DNA of 64,000 bases, taken from NCBI GenBank assembly GCA_003144015.1, contig QFWS01000001.1:372001-436000 (forward strand), read 5' to 3'. Within the stretch, counting starts at the first letter, position 1. Each line of letters starts with the position of its first letter. The notes beneath the pieces are model-generated. The model had not been told where the DNA came from. It did no database searches and saw only the letters and a list, made by a program, of their open reading frames with translations. This document shows, piece by piece, positions 62,328 through 64,000 of this stretch. The translations under genes were made by a program, and so were the position numbers. The DNA is from Flavobacteriaceae bacterium LYZ1037. Lineage in GTDB: Bacteria; Bacteroidota; Bacteroidia; Flavobacteriales; Flavobacteriaceae.

Positions 62328-63266
62328 TTAGTTACTTTTCAACAAATTATCAATAAAAACTTGATACAACCTACTAGAACCATTATCTGCTTTGTTTAAT
62401 TCTTTATGAAGCTCTACTGTAGTTAAAGGATTGTCTTGTAGTACATTGGTGTTGTCTCGTTTACTAGTAAAATATAAGGTGTTTGTTTTGGTATCTACAA
62501 AAGGGCAGTAATCCATTTTGTCTGAGTTAATAGTATCACCTAAATTTTTAGCAATTGTCCAGCCTTCTTCTGTTAAAAAACTAATATATAAATCGCCAGA
62601 CCCTAAACCATCCTTTCTATTATAACTTCCAAATAACAAATAGGATTCGTCTGGAGCAATAAATGCATTGTATTCATAACCATCAGAGTTTATAGCAGAT
62701 GATAGTTTTTTAGGAGTTTGGTAAGTGTCATCTTTATACTCACTAACATAAATGTCGTCTTTAGTTTTTAAATCTGTGTCATCACGTGTAAAATAGAAAT
62801 TACCATTCGCTGCAATAGATGGGAAGAATTCTCCATGCTCTGTGTTTATAGGACTTCCTAAGTTTATTGGTTCAGACCAGGTATCAGAAAGAGTCTGTCG
62901 TTCCACGAACCAAATATCAAAATCTTTAGCTTTTAAATCTGATCTGTCTAAAGCTCTAGAAGACACAAAATAAAGTTTTAAACCATCATGAGAATAAAAA
63001 GGTTCCAAATCAAAAAATTGCCCTGAAAAAGAGACAACCTTAGGTTTGGACCACATGTTATTAATTTTTTTTGATGAAACAATTGCAGATAGATTTCCCA
63101 TAACACTTTGCGCTGTAAACATTATTTCAGTGCCGTCTGGCGACAAAGCAAAATCTCTAACATTTGGAAAATCGTTAGTAATATCGGGTAAATATAGTTT
63201 AGGAGTTTCTTGAGAAAAACCTAAAATAATATAAAACATGAACAAAATGAAGATGTTGAATTTCAT
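62328..63266 (-). CDS. Secreted PD40 (WD40-like beta-propeller) protein
   Basis: The protein has 312 residues from the ATG at 63266, which begins a signal peptide (KFNIFILFMFYIILGFSQ). An earlier in-frame ATG, six codons upstream, is disfavoured. At least four PD40 blades are seen, such as ALSPDGTEIMFTAQ, YSHDGLKLYFVSSRA, IAANGNFYFTRDD and IAPDESYLLFGSYN. No TolB or OmpA domain is attached. It is probably a periplasmic or surface beta-propeller binding protein. Confidence 0.82.
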   Translation of the reverse strand: MKFNIFILFMFYIILGFSQETPKLYLPDITNDFPNVRDFALSPDGTEIMFTAQSVMGNLSAIVSSKKINNMWSKPKVVSFSGQFFDLEPFYSHDGLKLYFVSSRALDRSDLKAKDFDIWFVERQTLSDTWSEPINLGSPINTEHGEFFPSIAANGNFYFTRDDTDLKTKDDIYVSEYKDDTYQTPKKLSSAINSDGYEYNAFIAPDESYLLFGSYNRKDGLGSGDLYISFLTEEGWTIAKNLGDTINSDKMDYCPFVDTKTNTLYFTSKRDNTNVLQDNPLTTVELHKELNKADNGSSRLYQVFIDNLLKSN

Positions 63267-63374
63267 ATAAATATTTTGAAACAAGATACTGCAGGAATTT
63301 TATTTCACATCTTAAAACCTTGTTAATCTAACATAAAAATACAACCTTAGTTAGTTTAACAAAAACCTAAATAC

Positions 63375-63382
63375 TACTTTTG
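63375..63382 (+). promoter_or_regulatory. TAnnTTTG -7 box close to the MATE gene ATG
   Basis: TACTTTTG ends 4 bases before the ATG at 63387. Confidence 0.5.
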
Positions 63383-63386
63383 CCAA

Positions 63387-64000
63387 ATGGTATTAAGCAA
63401 CTACACCAAAGAATTTAAATATAATTGGAAGCTCTCGGCTCCAGTCATGTTAGGCATGCTTGGCCATACTTTTGTACAATTTATTGACAACATTATGGTT
63501 GGGCAATTGGGTACAGCAGAATTGGCAGCAGTCTCTTTAGGTAATAGTTTTATGTTTATTGCCATGTCTTTAGGGATTGGTTTTTCAACAGCTATCACAC
63601 CTTTAGTGGCAGAAGCAGATGCAGCTAAAAACTTTTCAAATGGCAAATCGGCATTTAAACATGGTTTATTTTTATGTTCGGTTTTAGGGATTACATTATT
63701 TATAATTTTAATGTTTGCCAAACCTCTTATGTATTTAATGAAACAACCTATTGAGGTTGTTGAATTAGCCATACCATATTTAGATTTAGTAGCAGTTTCA
63801 TTAATTCCATTAATTATTTTTCAAGCATTCAAACAGTTTAGTGATGGATTGTCTATGACAAGATATCCTATGTATGCTACTATTTTAGCAAATGTGATTA
63901 ATGTTATTCTTAATTATCTACTCATTTTTGGAAAGTTCGGATTTCCAGAACTAGGGATTGTAGGTGCTGCTTATGGAACTTTAGCATCACGTATTGTTAT
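63387..64000 (+). CDS. MATE family efflux transporter, N-terminal part (cut by window edge)
   Basis: About 204 codons are in the window. They include several membrane helices with MATE-typical LSAPVMLGMLGHTFVQFIDN, GTAELAAVSLG and FKQFSDGLSMTRYPM blocks, and LNYLLIFGKFG near the cut. MATE proteins export drugs or metabolites in exchange for Na+ or H+. The gene diverges from the PD40 gene. The start is the first ATG after a -7 box; the C-terminal half is outside the window. Confidence 0.9.
   Translation, partial: MVLSNYTKEFKYNWKLSAPVMLGMLGHTFVQFIDNIMVGQLGTAELAAVSLGNSFMFIAMSLGIGFSTAITPLVAEADAAKNFSNGKSAFKHGLFLCSVLGITLFIILMFAKPLMYLMKQPIEVVELAIPYLDLVAVSLIPLIIFQAFKQFSDGLSMTRYPMYATILANVINVILNYLLIFGKFGFPELGIVGAAYGTLASRIV

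Overview
The window looks like core chromosome of a marine-type member of the Flavobacteriaceae (Bacteroidota). The evidence is AT-rich DNA, promoters with the TAnnTTTG -7 box in place of TATAAT, almost no Shine-Dalgarno sequences, T9SS C-terminal sorting domains, a bacillithiol gene (bshC), the Bacteroidota-type small ribosomal proteins THX and DUF4295, and a set of flavobacterial lipoproteins and secreted peptidases. The genus cannot be settled from sequence alone. No rRNA, tRNA, CRISPR array, prophage or recognisable transposase was seen.

Layout. 0-3.1 kb: the ddl start diverges from PASTA protein-rluD, then yaaA and the THX gene. 3.1-8.7 kb: a uracil-DNA-glycosylase-like gene, a regulator plus secreted-protein cassette bounded by a 63-bp direct repeat, an S15-type peptidase and membrane or secreted proteins. 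8.8-16.3 kb: ECF sigma factor with a membrane partner, DEAD-box helicase, a gene-poor stretch with two tiny ORFs, YitT, a secreted two-domain protein, an XRE/membrane pair and htpG. 16.5-25.9 kb: GMC oxidoreductase, S9 peptidase, KAS III, CoA-binding protein, Na+/solute symporter, recR, GT2. 25.9-32.2 kb: a lipoylated E2, an esterase, a P1 peptidase and a leucine-rich-repeat T9SS protein. 32.3-39.7 kb: exonuclease, FAH protein, Hpt and cinA in one run, then rpmB-rpmG-DUF4295-ftsY and rimO, with a lipoprotein gene between the last two. 39.8-46.1 kb is all minus strand: YceI, GNAT, pirin, AraC, D-aminoacylase-like amidohydrolase, an XRE/DUF2975 pair and miaE. 46.2-64 kb is almost all plus strand: bshC, PLP decarboxylase, guaA, LysM/PBP lipoprotein, DUF922, DUF3820, pyrG, yidC, YwqK-like, mnmA, a T9SS subtilase, a nitronate monooxygenase, then a minus-strand PD40 protein and the start of a MATE transporter.

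Functional threads: translation and RNA maintenance (rluD, miaE, mnmA, rimO, rpmB, rpmG, THX, DEAD helicase), membrane protein targeting (ftsY, yidC), nucleotide synthesis (guaA, pyrG), thiol and stress physiology (bshC, yaaA, htpG) and an extracellular peptide-degrading set (S15, S9, P1, S8 peptidases).

No obvious new defence or biosynthetic system is present. The most unusual signals are small-scale: the repeat-bounded cassette at the udg 3' end; palindromic repeat sequence read in frame inside udg and inside a pirin leader; tandem mini-ORF/terminator units at 11.2-11.5 kb; and a degenerate duplicated intergenic module at 21.8-22.2 kb. Gene starts were moved from the longest ORF to an internal ATG where a promoter box, signal peptide or family N-terminus required it.
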